A program made the position numbers and the translations under genes. This document shows positions 1-10,589 of a stretch of DNA of 64,000 nucleotides, in pieces; within the stretch, counting starts at the first letter, position 1, and every line of letters begins with the position of its first letter. The notes beneath the pieces were generated by a model. It did no database searches and was not told the DNA's origin. It was given only the letters and a program-made list of their open reading frames with translations. Source of the DNA: Symsagittifera roscoffensis (lineage: Eukaryota; Xenacoelomorpha; Acoela; Convolutidae); the NCBI RefSeq assembly GCF_963678635.1, contig NC_087065.1:19793623-19857622 (forward strand), given 5' to 3'.

Positions 1-120
1 CTTTTACTCGTTCTCTTCTTTAATGATAACGATTGTTAAAATGAACAGTCAAAATTAGATTTGTACGCTGACCATTCTGTATTTCTGTCTATAAATGAGC
101 AAATAAACTACAAAAAAATG

Positions 121-843
121 ATCAAAAAAATCTGTTGGTATCATTAACTGGTTAGATGATAATCAAATAAAGTTACTTACAGACAAAACAAAAACAAGGT
201 TCTTCTCAAAAAACAAATTCCGTAAAAAATCAGAAGAAAAAAAAGAATGTATTCAGCAGATAAATAGTTTTAGATATCTTGGCAATTATATTCATGAAAA
301 TTAGGAATTGAAAGACTTGTGAATAGAGTTCAAAAAAAGTTAAACGGATTTTTCTCGGTTATCTTAGCAACTTAGGAAGTGTTCAAAAACAGATAAATTC
401 ATGAAATTTTTCGAAATATATGTTAACCAATTGTGCAATACGGCAAGCTTGTTTGTGCTGCTACGGACAAAAGCAATTGAAGTTCATTGGAAGGTTTTAT
501 AAACCGTTTAATAAACATTTTTTATTCCAGGAAACATAATCAGTCATTTGAACTAACTAGAAATCAAAATTGACCTCATACTGTAGAGAAACTTCATGCC
601 TATGAATAATTGAAACTGCTAATTAAGGGGTGGGAAAACTGCACTTCAGTTTTGATCAATACAAAAATTATTTACGTTAAAATTAGTAAGATTAGGACAC
701 GAAAACAGAAAACTCAAGAACTTGTTATTGATTGCCATATAAATTCAAAGTTTCCAAACTTTCCAAACTTTACCATTTTATTTTATTCTAAAGCTCAGGT
801 TTTCACGCTTTTTTTCTACAAAACGCTAATCATACTAAGATAA
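121..843 (+). mobile_element. Decayed non-LTR retrotransposon (LINE) fragment, C-terminal part of reverse transcriptase
   Basis: Translations in shifting frames give the usual end of a LINE reverse transcriptase. There is a stretch with the words SFRYLGNYI near 260-300, then about 130 bases later PIVQYGKLVCAATDKSN near 430-480, then a tail TVEKLHAYE near 580-605 that runs into an open frame at 610-843. The YLG word, and the PIxQYG word in the thumb region, are typical of animal LINEs. Several stops and frame changes separate these blocks, so this is a dead fragment. No 5' part is visible because the window begins here. The clade is not determined. Confidence 0.5.
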
Positions 844-1952
844 TTACAATTTGCATAACGATCATTTTTTGCTCGTTTCGAAAGACTGAATTTAGTTGAA
901 ATCCTAATTACATTTTTATAAAGAAGTACATACATATATACATCCATGTATTTTTTCTATTCAAGGTTTCTATTCACTTTATATACTTCAATCAACCCAT
1001 TGACATCTGAAAAAGGATAAAGAATAATTGGGTTTGTAAAAATCATCATACAAATTGGATTGGAAAATTAAAATTGTTTTAAAAGTTTGAAAGATTAAAA
1101 AAAAATTAAATTGGTTATATGGTGGTTTAAAACGCTATACACCTAGAAACCGACAATTTGTGTCTAACGGTGGCTTACCAAATTGATCTGATTTTTATGA
1201 AGAGAAATGATAAAACAGATGAAATGTTAGATATGTTTTGGATACAATTTTTTGATACAAAACTGTCCAAAAGCCGCCGGCATGTTATCTGAAACATACT
1301 CCCTTGACTGAGAAGTTTTAGGCAAAATAGAGTCTTTTTGTGCAAGGAAAATTTGTAAAATCAAATTGGTCGATGTGAAATAGTTTTTGTCACTTTTTGG
1401 AAAATTCACGACCCCCTTTGCGAAAACCGTTGATCCGACTCTGAAGCAAAGTAGTTCAATTCGAAGAAAGTATTTTGGCGCACCTGGCCACGTGAGCGGG
1501 TTCGCCAAAATACAGATAACAAAACTAACAGACAGATAAATGGGTAGAAATCCTTATTTGCAGCGAGAAGATCAAGTTGAACTCATCTCACCTTTTACGA
1601 ATGACGGTTCAATTAGATTCAGAATTCGTGAATGCTTAACGTCAAACAAGTTGGCTTTACCCAACTAGAGGGCATGGGTATTTACTTAATTGCTAATCAA
1701 CTGACCTGACCTAATATGAGGTTCATCTAAATTTCGAGCTGCCTTTTAGAGGTGAGTTTGACTCGATTGAGTGTTAGAAACCCAAAGCATCATTAATCAA
1801 TATTCGATATTTCGCGTTAATTTATTCTAATTTTACTGATGACAATTAAGATATCGATAATGCTTTTTAAGCATTTTTAGATATCTATTTGAAATTTTAC
1901 AACCTCAGATATCTAAAGCACAGTCAACATTGATAACGTTTCATTTCTTTCA
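844..1952. other. AT-rich spacer upstream of the UGT gene
   Basis: I see no coding region I can defend. A 93-codon minus-strand open frame at 1227-1508 has no recognisable features. The part nearest the UGT gene (1849-1918) holds three AGATATC words spaced 30-40 bases apart. They could be promoter elements or chance in AT-rich DNA. Confidence 0.4.
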
Positions 1953-1953
1953 G
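1937..1953 (+). promoter_or_regulatory. Candidate 3' splice acceptor in the UGT 5' leader
   Basis: A pyrimidine-rich tract ends in TTTCTTTCAG at 1953, 19 bases before the UGT start codon. This looks like a genuine 3' splice site. It could close a 5' UTR intron or be a spliced-leader trans-splice site. The sequence alone cannot decide which. Confidence 0.5.
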
Positions 1954-1972
1954 GGACTGGCTAGTTTCTAAA

Positions 1973-3814
1973 ATGCGATTTTACAGCTTTTTTAATATTC
2001 TTACTCTATTCATTATTCAATATTTTACTGGGTCTTTTAGCCTGAGAATTCTTGGAATCTGTTCATGTTTCACGGGTCATATAACGCCATATTCGGGGAT
2101 TTTCAGGGCACTGTCGGCGCGGGGTCATGATGTCGAACTGCTTATGGGCTCGGATTGCTGTCAAACTAAAGTTGCTGATATGTTCAAAAATGCGACCAAG
2201 TGTTTCAGTGTCGATATTTTCAACTCATACCGGATAAAAGCCGACAGTCAACTTGGCGGTCTTCTCAATGTCAAGCAACATTTTGCCGATAACGGAACTA
2301 AAATCGCGTTTGATTTAACGCATAAATTTTTAGAGGAAAACGCAGATCGGTATGACATAATAGTGAGCGATTTCATCCAACTAGGGTCATATATAGCTGC
2401 AGAATTACATAATATCCCAGCTGTTGTGTCATATTTAGGCCCAATGGGTCTAACTCCACAGAATCGGCCAGATGAACGATCAGGACTGATTTACCTTCCC
2501 GAAACTACTTTGCCAGACGTTGTCATAAGTGCAATTGAATTCTTAGGCGAAAGTATTTTCCAATTACTTGTTTCGGATACTGTTTTTGAAATGGTCCATC
2601 AAATAAATTCTGAATTCAAAATGAATCCCAAGTTACGCAACTCTGGCATTAGCTTTCATCTTCCTTTCACTTATTATTACACATTTGCTCCAATTATTCA
2701 TATGGGTCCAACAGATTTATTTTTGATCAACCCTGAATTCACAAAACAAGTGAACAATGTACACAGCGTAGGGTTTGTCCCCGATAAATCGAGTTTCAAA
2801 AAAGTTCAAGCGGATGTTCTAAACTTCATTAGTAGTTCGGAGAAACCGGTGGTGTACATGTCTTTGGGAACAGTTTTCGAAATGGAGAGATCGAAATTGG
2901 TAAAAGTACTGAGGGAACTGGATGAACAAGAACAGTTTTCTATAGTCTGGGCTGCGTCCAGTGAACACTACACACATCTGTCTACGCTGGAACTGAAGAA
3001 ATCGAATGTTCTTTTGGTGACAGGAGTGGCTCAACTTTCGTTGCTGATGAGGCAACAAGTCAAAGTTTTTATCACTCATGCCGGTTAGATTCAAAAACTG
3101 TTCTATGAGATGGCTACGAAAAGGTCCCAGAAGTGTTTGTAGATTCAAAGTTGCCCAACAAAAGTCATTTGAAAGTTACATATTAGATTTTTTCCAAATT
3201 TTTGTTCTTCTAAATCAAAATTAGTTTACTCTTGTGTTAAATCTGAATTTTTGGGCTGTGAATTTTCGAGAAAACGATTTTGACAGCTTGTATGAATCTA
3301 TAAATCAAGTTCAAAATGATTTTACTGTTGTGCAAATCAGCTTTCAGTTTAACTGTATTGATTAGGAGCCAACTCTCTTCAAGAGGGAATATTCTCCGAA
3401 ACGCCTATGCTGGTTTTCCCTGGATTTGGTGACCAACCTGCAAATGCCCTTCAACTGGTCAAACAGAACTTGGCCTTGCCGCTAGTGGAGCTGACCTTCA
3501 AAGAAATATCACGCAAATTGGACTCTATTCTAGATTCAAACACCTATTCACACATGAAGAAGAGCCTCAAAGATTGCAAAGCATTGATGATTTCATTTGG
3601 AGGATTCGAAAAAGCCGCAGACATTGTTGAACAAGTTCACGCAGGAGTGATCAAAGTAGTTGATCCACCACCTTTAGTTGACCTGGCGGCTGACATTTAC
3701 TTCAAATTGTACACGATTATGGTGATCGTTGTTTGTGGAACTTTTGTTTTCTGGGTAGCATTGGTAAGATGTTGCTGCAAACGACTGCAATCATCTAAAA
3801 GCAAGAGCGAGTAG
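1973..3814 (+). CDS. UDP-glycosyltransferase (UGT family, membrane anchored), two exons
   Basis: Exons are 1973-3083 and 3366-3814; the intron of 282 bases has GT and AG ends and phase 1. The product is 519 residues, the usual UGT length. Residues 1-23 form a signal peptide. His36 (FTGHITPY) and Asp133 (YDIIVSDF) sit where the catalytic pair lies in animal UGTs. SLGT at 297-300 and the C-terminal signature THAGANSLQEG...FGDQPANA (Asp393, Gln394) form the UDP-sugar site. A hydrophobic segment near 484-505 and a basic tail (CCCKRLQSSKSKSE) give the usual type I ER membrane anchor with a cytosolic tail. By family it transfers a sugar from a UDP-sugar to small lipophilic acceptors in the ER lumen; the donor and acceptor are unknown. 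Oddity: the common W-x-P-Q before the signature reads G-V-A-Q. The intron splits the signature at HAG. The frame is clean, so the gene is probably functional. Confidence 0.93.
3084..3365 (+). other. UGT intron
   Basis: The donor is GTTAGA after the first base of the glycine codon in THAG; the acceptor is GTATTGATTAG before GAGCC. Joining in phase 1 restores the family signature exactly, which confirms both sites. The intron is AT-rich with no other feature. Confidence 0.9.
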
Positions 3815-4280
3815 TTTGTGCTCAGTTAGAGGTTCAACTGTTCTATGATCGAAATTAACTTTTAAAACTATTTAAAAAACCCAATTAACCCTTTATGCTT
3901 ATATAACTCTCCCAAAAAATTAATAAGTCGTAACAACTGGCATTTGATTTATTTTAATTGAGTAATTTATCCGTTATAGCAAGGTTTGTTTTATGAAAAC
4001 TGAAATTAGAATGTAAGAAATTTTGTAGTTTTATCGTCTCCTGCATCAATGAAAAACCTGACAAGTTTAAAGGGGTGCTGCGTCACAAAAAGGGCTTCTA
4101 ATTTTTTCACAATTGCGCACTTGCAATTTAGAAAGGTGCCGCCGTCGTCTGCATTCGAGATTTTTCGAAATTTTTTCATTTTTTCTATTGTTTCTAGATT
4201 CAAAAAAAATTAGTGTTTTTTTCTAGTTTAATTTCGAGACAACAAATTTCTTTTTATTAGATTAGATTGTTTAACGTCTA
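3815..4280. other. Spacer downstream of the UGT gene
   Basis: This is AT-rich sequence holding the UGT 3' UTR. There is no clean AATAAA in the first 100 bases; AT-rich variants occur near 3905-3930. No other gene is seen. Confidence 0.4.
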
Positions 4281-4434
4281 TTATCACTACAATTTTGGCT
4301 TCATTTGACAAAAAACCAAGCCATAACTTACCCTGACGTCTATAAAAGCCAACGATTTTAACTGAAAATAATTTAAAAAAAGAGAGAAGGGAAAAGCAGC
4401 ATAATAATGCATATACACTTGTAACAATGGTATA

Positions 4435-4690
4435 TGCTTAGCGCGATCCCAATATTGGGATGAGGAATCTGACACGGGCTCCAAATATGAGCCTACCCTA
4501 CCACCATACGGGATTGTGGCCAGGGAACGAGCGCAGGAGGCCGGCCGACGGACCAGCAAAGCAGGGGGGAACAATTGAGAAAACAATAAGCGAAGCGGAA
4601 GCCGTCGCAATACAAGATTCGATCGGTCACCAAGCACCGAAAGAAAAAGCGAGGAACGAACCGAACCGGTGGATTGTCAGTTGGCCGCGA
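4435..4690. other. GC-rich island with a 16-bp palindrome, unassigned
   Basis: In very AT-rich surroundings, about 250 bases are GC-rich and open in both directions (97 codons plus, 116 codons minus). A perfect palindrome ATCCCAATATTGGGAT lies near 4446-4461. Neither translation resembles a family I know. It may be part of a transposable element, since a fragment of its right edge (AACTGCCACcTTTGTTTTAA) recurs at about 6512-6531 inside the neighbouring repeat region. Confidence 0.3.
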
Positions 4691-5287
4691 CTGAAAAACA
4701 AAATAACTGCCACCTTTGTTTTAAAACAAAAAATTGCGATAATAAAACATTAGTGCTTTTTCTCAGAAGCCATTTTTTCTTAAACAAATAAGGGTGATAT
4801 TACAGTAGGTGACAGGTTCAATTTGAATAGCTGGATCGCTCTTTGTTATACTTCGCACATTATTTGTAATTTGTTTCAAAAGTCAAATTTTTTGGCTAAA
4901 AATTGTAAAAACTAAATTTTTGAATAGCATTTCATCCAGCAGAGTGATGTATTTACAAAAAATATGTTAGTAGTGGCACAATTGATTGAAATGACTATTT
5001 TATGCATTACAGTTCTCAACTTTGATACTTGCATTATATTCAAAATTAACCCCTATTGTAACGAAATCATCAAAAAAATACTTGTCCGCATGCAAAAGCT
5101 TATGCTGCCGTAAAATGTTACGTATGAATGGTATCGAAACCTTACTGATACTGAAAATAACCCGCTAAAAAAATCGGCAGCTGTTATAATAACAGGAAAA
5201 TTTAAACAAAAAAATGTTATACTTATATATTTTTTAAAAGTGTGATTTCAATTTTCAAGAATTTATGAACAGTATATGCAAGCTTAG

Positions 5288-7135
5288 AAAGCATCTTATT
5301 TATCTGCAAAATTTATGTGAGATCATTGTGATAGATTTCCATAAGTTTCCATTTGTGAGACCCAGTAGAAAGAAAAGTTTTCTGTTTAATGGTCGTTTTG
5401 TTATTTTACTTTACTTTTTCATAAGCAGTTACAAAAAATCTTGAGCCAATTACAATGGTTTTTTTGTTGTGCATGTTTGGGTTTTGAGAGACCATTTTTT
5501 AATTGAGAGACCATTGAGAGACCAAAACCTTTAATGTGAAATAACTGAAAACCTGTAATAATGTCAAAAACTAAGGTGATAATATAAAGTTTACAATGCG
5601 ATAATAGTTCGAAAGCACTCGTTTTTCAACTACTTGATCTGGAAGAAACTAGCGCATAATTTGAAACCGTTTGTCTCAATATAGTGTTTGCGATTTAAAA
5701 AATCGGGCATCAAGTTCCAGACAATTAAGAGAATTGATTACCGTGGAACTCTTTATTCAGGCAAAAAGCACTAGCGCGGTTACAAAAAATCTTGAGCCAA
5801 TTACAATGGTTTTTTGTTGTGCTTGTTTGGGTTTGGAAGACCATTTTTTAATTGAGAGACCATTGAGAGACCAAAACCTTAAATGTGAAGTAACTGAAAA
5901 TATGTAATAATGTCAAAAACTAAGGTGATAATATAAAGTTTACAATGCGATAATAGTTCGAAAGCACTCATTTTTCAACTACTTGATCTGGAAGAAACTA
6001 GCGCATAATTTGAAACCGTTTGTCTCAATATAGTGTTTGCGATTTAAAAAATCGGGCTTCAAGTTCCAGACAATTAAGAGAATTGATTACCGTGGAGCTC
6101 TTTATTCAGGCAAAAAGCACTAGCGTGGTTAAAATTTGGAAAATTTCGTTATTGGATCAATACTTTTCTAAATCATAGGCAACATACCACGTCCTTCGTA
6201 GGCGACATTCATCTTTGGTAGGCAACATACCAAGTCTTTTTGAGAACCAACTGCTTTTTTTTGTATATATAAGATCAGCTTTTGAATATTAAAATTGGAA
6301 TGGAATATTTTTTCTTCGAAAAACTAAAAATTCAACAGTTTGGCAGCAATAGTCTGATCGTAAAGTCACAAACTTGGAATGGTAATGATATTAGTGCAAA
6401 TTTTAGTGCATTGCATAAAACTTTGCATGAAGCTACATGCGTTAGTTTCGATCGCAGTTTCCAGAGCAGCTATGGACAATTTTTATTAAAAGCGTTGGCC
6501 AAAAAACACAATAACTGCCACTTTTGTTTTAAGCAACCTTAGAAACTCAACTCGTAATATCCCAAACCTGTTTTGCACTCAAAAAATGGTTTTGAGCAGC
6601 ATCTTATTTGTCTGCAAAATCTATGTGAGATCATTGTGATAGAATTCCATAAGTTTCCATTTGTGAGACTCAGTAGAAAGAAAAGTTATCTGGTTAAAAG
6701 TCGCTTCGCTAATTTAATATACTTTTTCATATGCAGTTACAAAAAATCTTGAGCCAATTACAATGGTTTTTTTGTTGTGCATGTTTGGGTTTTGAGATAC
6801 CATTTTTTAATTGAGAGACCATTGAGAGACCAAAACCTTTAATGTGAAATAACTGAAAATATGTAATAATGTCAAAAACTGAGGTGATAATATAAAGTTT
6901 ACAATGCGATAAGCACTCATTTTTCAACTACTTGATCTGGAAGAAACTAGCGCATAGTTTGAAGCCGTTTGTCTCAATATAGTGTTTGCGATTTAAAAAA
7001 TCGGGCTTCAAGTTTCAGACAATTAAGAGAATTGATTACCGTGGAGCTCTTTATTAAGGCAAAAAGCACTAGCGCGGTTAAAATTTAGAAAATTTCGTTA
7101 TTGGATCAATACTTTTCTAAATCATAGGCAATTGA
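5288..7135. repeat. Clustered direct repeats (about 351 bp tandem pair plus a larger copy)
   Basis: The word GAGCCAATTACAATGG begins at 5443, 5794 and 6751. The first two copies are a tandem pair with a 351-bp period. The third carries matching upstream sequence (6598-6690 matches 5288-5380), so the larger unit starts at about 5288 and 6598. Copies differ by scattered substitutions and short indels. The GCACTAGCGCGGTTA end of the unit recurs near 5768, 6118 and 7068. Small open frames inside (for example 5671-5907, 6282-6542) are not conserved between copies and are not called as genes. Confidence 0.8.
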
Positions 7136-7139
7136 TAAG

Positions 7140-8460
7140 GTAGATGCTAATGCATATTTTGAAACTTTCTTCTCATTTTTTTCGGAGGTTAAAAAATCAG
7201 GCATTAGTTTCAATGAAATCAAGAGAATTGCTTAACGTGGCGCTGCTTTTTCAGAGTAGGTTCACTAACGCGCTTAAAACTTTAAATTGCTTTCGTTGTT
7301 CGATCAAAATTTCCCCAATCATAAGCAACGTACAACGTCCGCCGTCATTTGGAAACATTCAACTTTGGTAGGCAACATACTACGTCTTTATGAGAAATAA
7401 CCATTTTTTAAACGTTTAAATTTTTGTTTTAAAATTTAAGGAGCATGATTTTTTATATTGTTCATGTGAAATAAGTTTCTGAAAACCTCAATTTGAACCA
7501 GAAAACACGTAAAGAAATTGAAAAATATTCAAAAACCTTTCACCAAATGACACAAGTTTGGAACTTTCTATTTGTTTGATCCAGTACAGAAACAGATTTT
7601 TAGTTGATATCATCGTTTTTGCAATTTTAAATTACTTTTTTATATACCGTATTGAAAACTCTTGCGCCAAAAAGATTGTTGTTTTTCGTTAAGCTTGTTG
7701 TTTTGATTTTTGAAGAAGGTATGGGAATGTTTACGCCCACGGGGCTTGTTTTTCTACAGACAAATTTTGTCAAGGCAAAGATCTAACTTTTTAACTAGCA
7801 ACTTTCAGCACTGTTTTAATATCATTCAAAAGGTATTGTTTTGCTGAGCTCAATCTTAAAAAGATATTCCACCTGTGTTTTTGTGGACAATTATCGCGCG
7901 AGACTTACTATGTCTTAAGAAACGTTCAAATTGAATTGATGCATGTCATTTGGTGTATTTAATATTTGCTAGTTGCAAAAGATATAACTTTGTACTCAAC
8001 ATAGCGTCGTACTCAACTTTGTACTCAACATAGTTTAAAACAAATCATTTTTTCTGCGTTTTTTTTCTGAACATTTTATTCATTTTTTTTAAAGCGTGAA
8101 TACTACTCCATCGACCTCAAATGACAGTCGGACGTTTCAGGGCTTCACCCTTATTCGAGAAGTCTTGTTTGGGTTTTGGGACACCATTTTTACTACTTAC
8201 AATTATTTTAAATCAGTGGAAATAATTTATGAGGTCAAAACTAAGATGATAAGGTTACATTTATAATGTGATGCTAGCCAAAAAGCACTCTTTTTCAACT
8301 AGTACATATGGTGGAAAAAAGCATTATTTGAAAAAATTCGTCTCAATATCGGTTCTGAGGTTAAAAAATTAGGGTGTCAATACAATAAAATCAAGAGAAC
8401 TGTTAACGTGGCGCTGTTTTTGCAAAAGAAAGTGCACTAATGCGATCAAAACCAGGCAAC
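7140..8460. repeat. Older diverged copies of the same repeat family
   Basis: 7140-7400 repeats the end of the unit, including GGTAGGCAACATAC, which also occurs near 6216. 8165-8455 is a further diverged copy: TTGTTTGGGTTTTGGGACACC, GATGATAAGG, GCACTC and GTTAACGTGGCGCTG follow in the same order as in the 5.4-7.1 kb copies. Hence the cluster is at least four copies of mixed age. Confidence 0.6.
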
Positions 8461-9871
8461 AGTAGTTTGATGCAGCTTCAAGCAGAAGAATTGATCAATC
8501 AGGGAAAATCATATCACTTCAACCAAAGTGTGCAGCAGTCCTTCAAAAACTGTACCCTTTGATCTGATTGTGAAAGATAATTATTCGGCTCATTCTCAAC
8601 TCACGCGATCGAAACAATGCACAAGTAGTTTGAAGTAAATGAATGCACAACCTGATATAAAAACACTTTGAAAAATTCAGGGTATATTATAAACCACGTT
8701 TGTTTGATTCATTTTCAGCCAAAATTCAATCAATAGTTGCTTTTCAATTAAGTTTGATTAAAGCATGTTTTTACCTGCCACAATACTTTGAAAAAAAATA
8801 ATTAAACAGCAAATTTCAATTTTTTTTAATTGTTAGTTTTTTTTATCGAGGCTGCCGCAGTGCTCTTTTTATGTATCACTTTCCATGATTTCCTTAAGAA
8901 GCCTGAGCCAAAAAATGATGAATCAGTTTAACTAAAAACAGAAAAACAGAACAAAATCTTATATAACCTTTGTTGAATATGGTAATCCAACTGATTTATA
9001 TAAGTAATAATTAGGAAAAAAGCTTCATAAACTCCAACAAATTGTTCTCATAACTAAAAATGACTAATTTTACTCGCTATTATTCGAAACTTTATTCTCC
9101 GCGTTTTTGAACTTTTCAAAAAGGCACAGGCTTTTGATCTAAGATTTCAAAGTTGACACAAATAGCTCAAACTTCTATGCATTAAACTCGGAAACTTCCA
9201 AAAATTTCTTGTCTGAAATTTTTTTTTTCAATTACTTAAAAAAAATTGATTGCAAACTTGTTAGTTAGCCCCGTTTTTGGCCATGCTTTCAAAAGTATCA
9301 TTATGAAAAGTATCCCAAAATGTTGTTAATCAAATTTAGATTTTTGTCTTTCATTTTTAGAATCGCAACGTTTTTTGTTAATCTAAATTTTTCGCTGATT
9401 TCGAATGTTGTTTTTAATAGTTAAGCCTTTTTTTTACACTAATTTTTTGGCCAGTTGAAAGAAATGGATCTTAAAAAGAGCCAAGAGATTGACTAGTGGA
9501 CGAAAAATGGCGCAATTGGACTTAGGTTTTGGTTGTCTAAAATACTTATTTTCAAAAACCATTTCAGTAAAAAAAATGACTTTTGAATTTCAATTTTAAC
9601 AGAACATTTTAGATCGACCGACAGCGAATGATATATAAAACGTACAGCAGATGATGAAAATTGGAAGTCTTAAGCTCGGATTGAATTGGAACTTGAAACT
9701 AAAAGCTGGCTAATTTATAGGGGCAGCTCAGATAAATTCAAATGGTCTTTGTGCATAATGGTCTTTGAAAAAAAGGAATTAAAAATGGGAGTAAAATCCT
9801 GAGTTTGCGTTGATTTTTATTCAATTTTGTTGTAACTTTTCCAAAGTTTTGACTCTCTCGGAGGCTCAGCA
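8461..9871. other. AT-rich spacer upstream of the four-TM gene
   Basis: No gene or strong repeat was recognised. The last 90 bases should contain the promoter or 5' UTR of the four-TM gene. The final CTCTCTCGGAGGCTCAG ends two bases before its start codon and could itself be a splice acceptor. Confidence 0.4.
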
Positions 9872-10013
9872 ATGTGTGACTGTTGCACTGTGGGCGTGAC
9901 CTTGAGCGCGATGGGCGTTGGCTTCTGTGGGTTCGCTCTTTTCTTCACCCTCATAGCTTTTATCCAAGTGGGAACCCTCACACTCTATTCTGACGGCGCA
10001 TTTGGAATGGATG
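9872..10013 (+). CDS. MARVEL-like four-TM protein, exon 1
   Basis: This is the first exon (142 bases, 47 codons plus one base) of a 158-residue membrane protein completed by exons at 31109-31261 and 41786-41967. The ATG is followed by a cytosolic cysteine cluster (MCDCC) and TM1 (about residues 8-32, VGFCGFALFFTLIAFIQVG). The exon ends at GGATGGATG before a consensus donor GTGAGTG. Its GC content is far above its surroundings, and all three exons agree in phase (1-1), which is strong evidence for one gene. MARVEL-type tetraspans act in vesicle membranes and cell junctions; the role here is not known. A 66-residue minus-strand open frame over the same bases is a shadow. Confidence 0.75.
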
Positions 10014-10089
10014 GTGAGTGTCCACTTGGTGCTTGGTAAATAAGACGGCTGGACATTAAAACGACAAGACATCAAGACGACATGAGATT

Positions 10090-10175
10090 ACACGGGTTGA
10101 GGTGTTCGACTCATGTTTCGACCGAAATTGGTCGAACACACAGATATTGTTCGACCCAAAATCTGCGGTAGAAAA
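10090..10175. repeat. GTCGAAC-type degenerate repeat at the left edge of the giant element
   Basis: Loose repeats such as GTTCGACTCATG, TTTCGACCGAAATTGGTCGAAC and GTTCGACCC occur here. Related words (GGTCGAAACATG, AGTCGAAAAAA) lie right of the element at 29015-29112 and 29788-29845. The retroelement seems to have inserted into, or next to, this low-copy repeat. Confidence 0.45.
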
Positions 10176-10212
10176 TAGTGAGTTAATGTGTATGGTAGTT
10201 AACTCATAGAGT

Positions 10213-10589
10213 AATTTCGGATAGGGTACACCGTCTGCTCGTCACGCTATCCTATTTTCGGCCGGATAGATTCGTGCAACTTCTTAGTCTAATACCGATC
10301 CTAGTCTTACTCTTATATCTACTAGTCTCAGGGTGTTTAACTAGTCTCTGCTAGGCTCAATAGATCTAGAGTATACTGGCTTATTGCGACTGCTGAAGTT
10401 CTCTTGGAGAGGCAACTAATTTCTATTTTAAATTCAAATCTCTCTGGTGCTGAAATTACAAGTAATTTCAGCACTTACAAAGAAGTGGGTTGTTAGTCGG
10501 ATGGATTATGATTGGTTAATATTAAATAATTTACAGTGGTAAAATATCTAAATTATCCAATGATAAAATGTAGTTTAAATAAGGTTCCA
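10213..10589 (-). repeat. 3' LTR of the giant element
   Basis: It matches 28606-28980 along its full length with about 94-95 percent identity by eye, including two small indels. A perfect hairpin GTGCTGAAATTAC/GTAATTTCAGCAC with a 2-base loop lies at 10447-10474. On the minus strand the LTR starts TGGAACC, directly after GGATGGG, a short purine-rich tract that may be the plus-strand primer site. Confidence 0.9.

Noticed and set aside
1227-1508. 93-codon minus-strand frame upstream of UGT
   Set aside because: No motif, no repeat support, and composition like flanking noncoding DNA.
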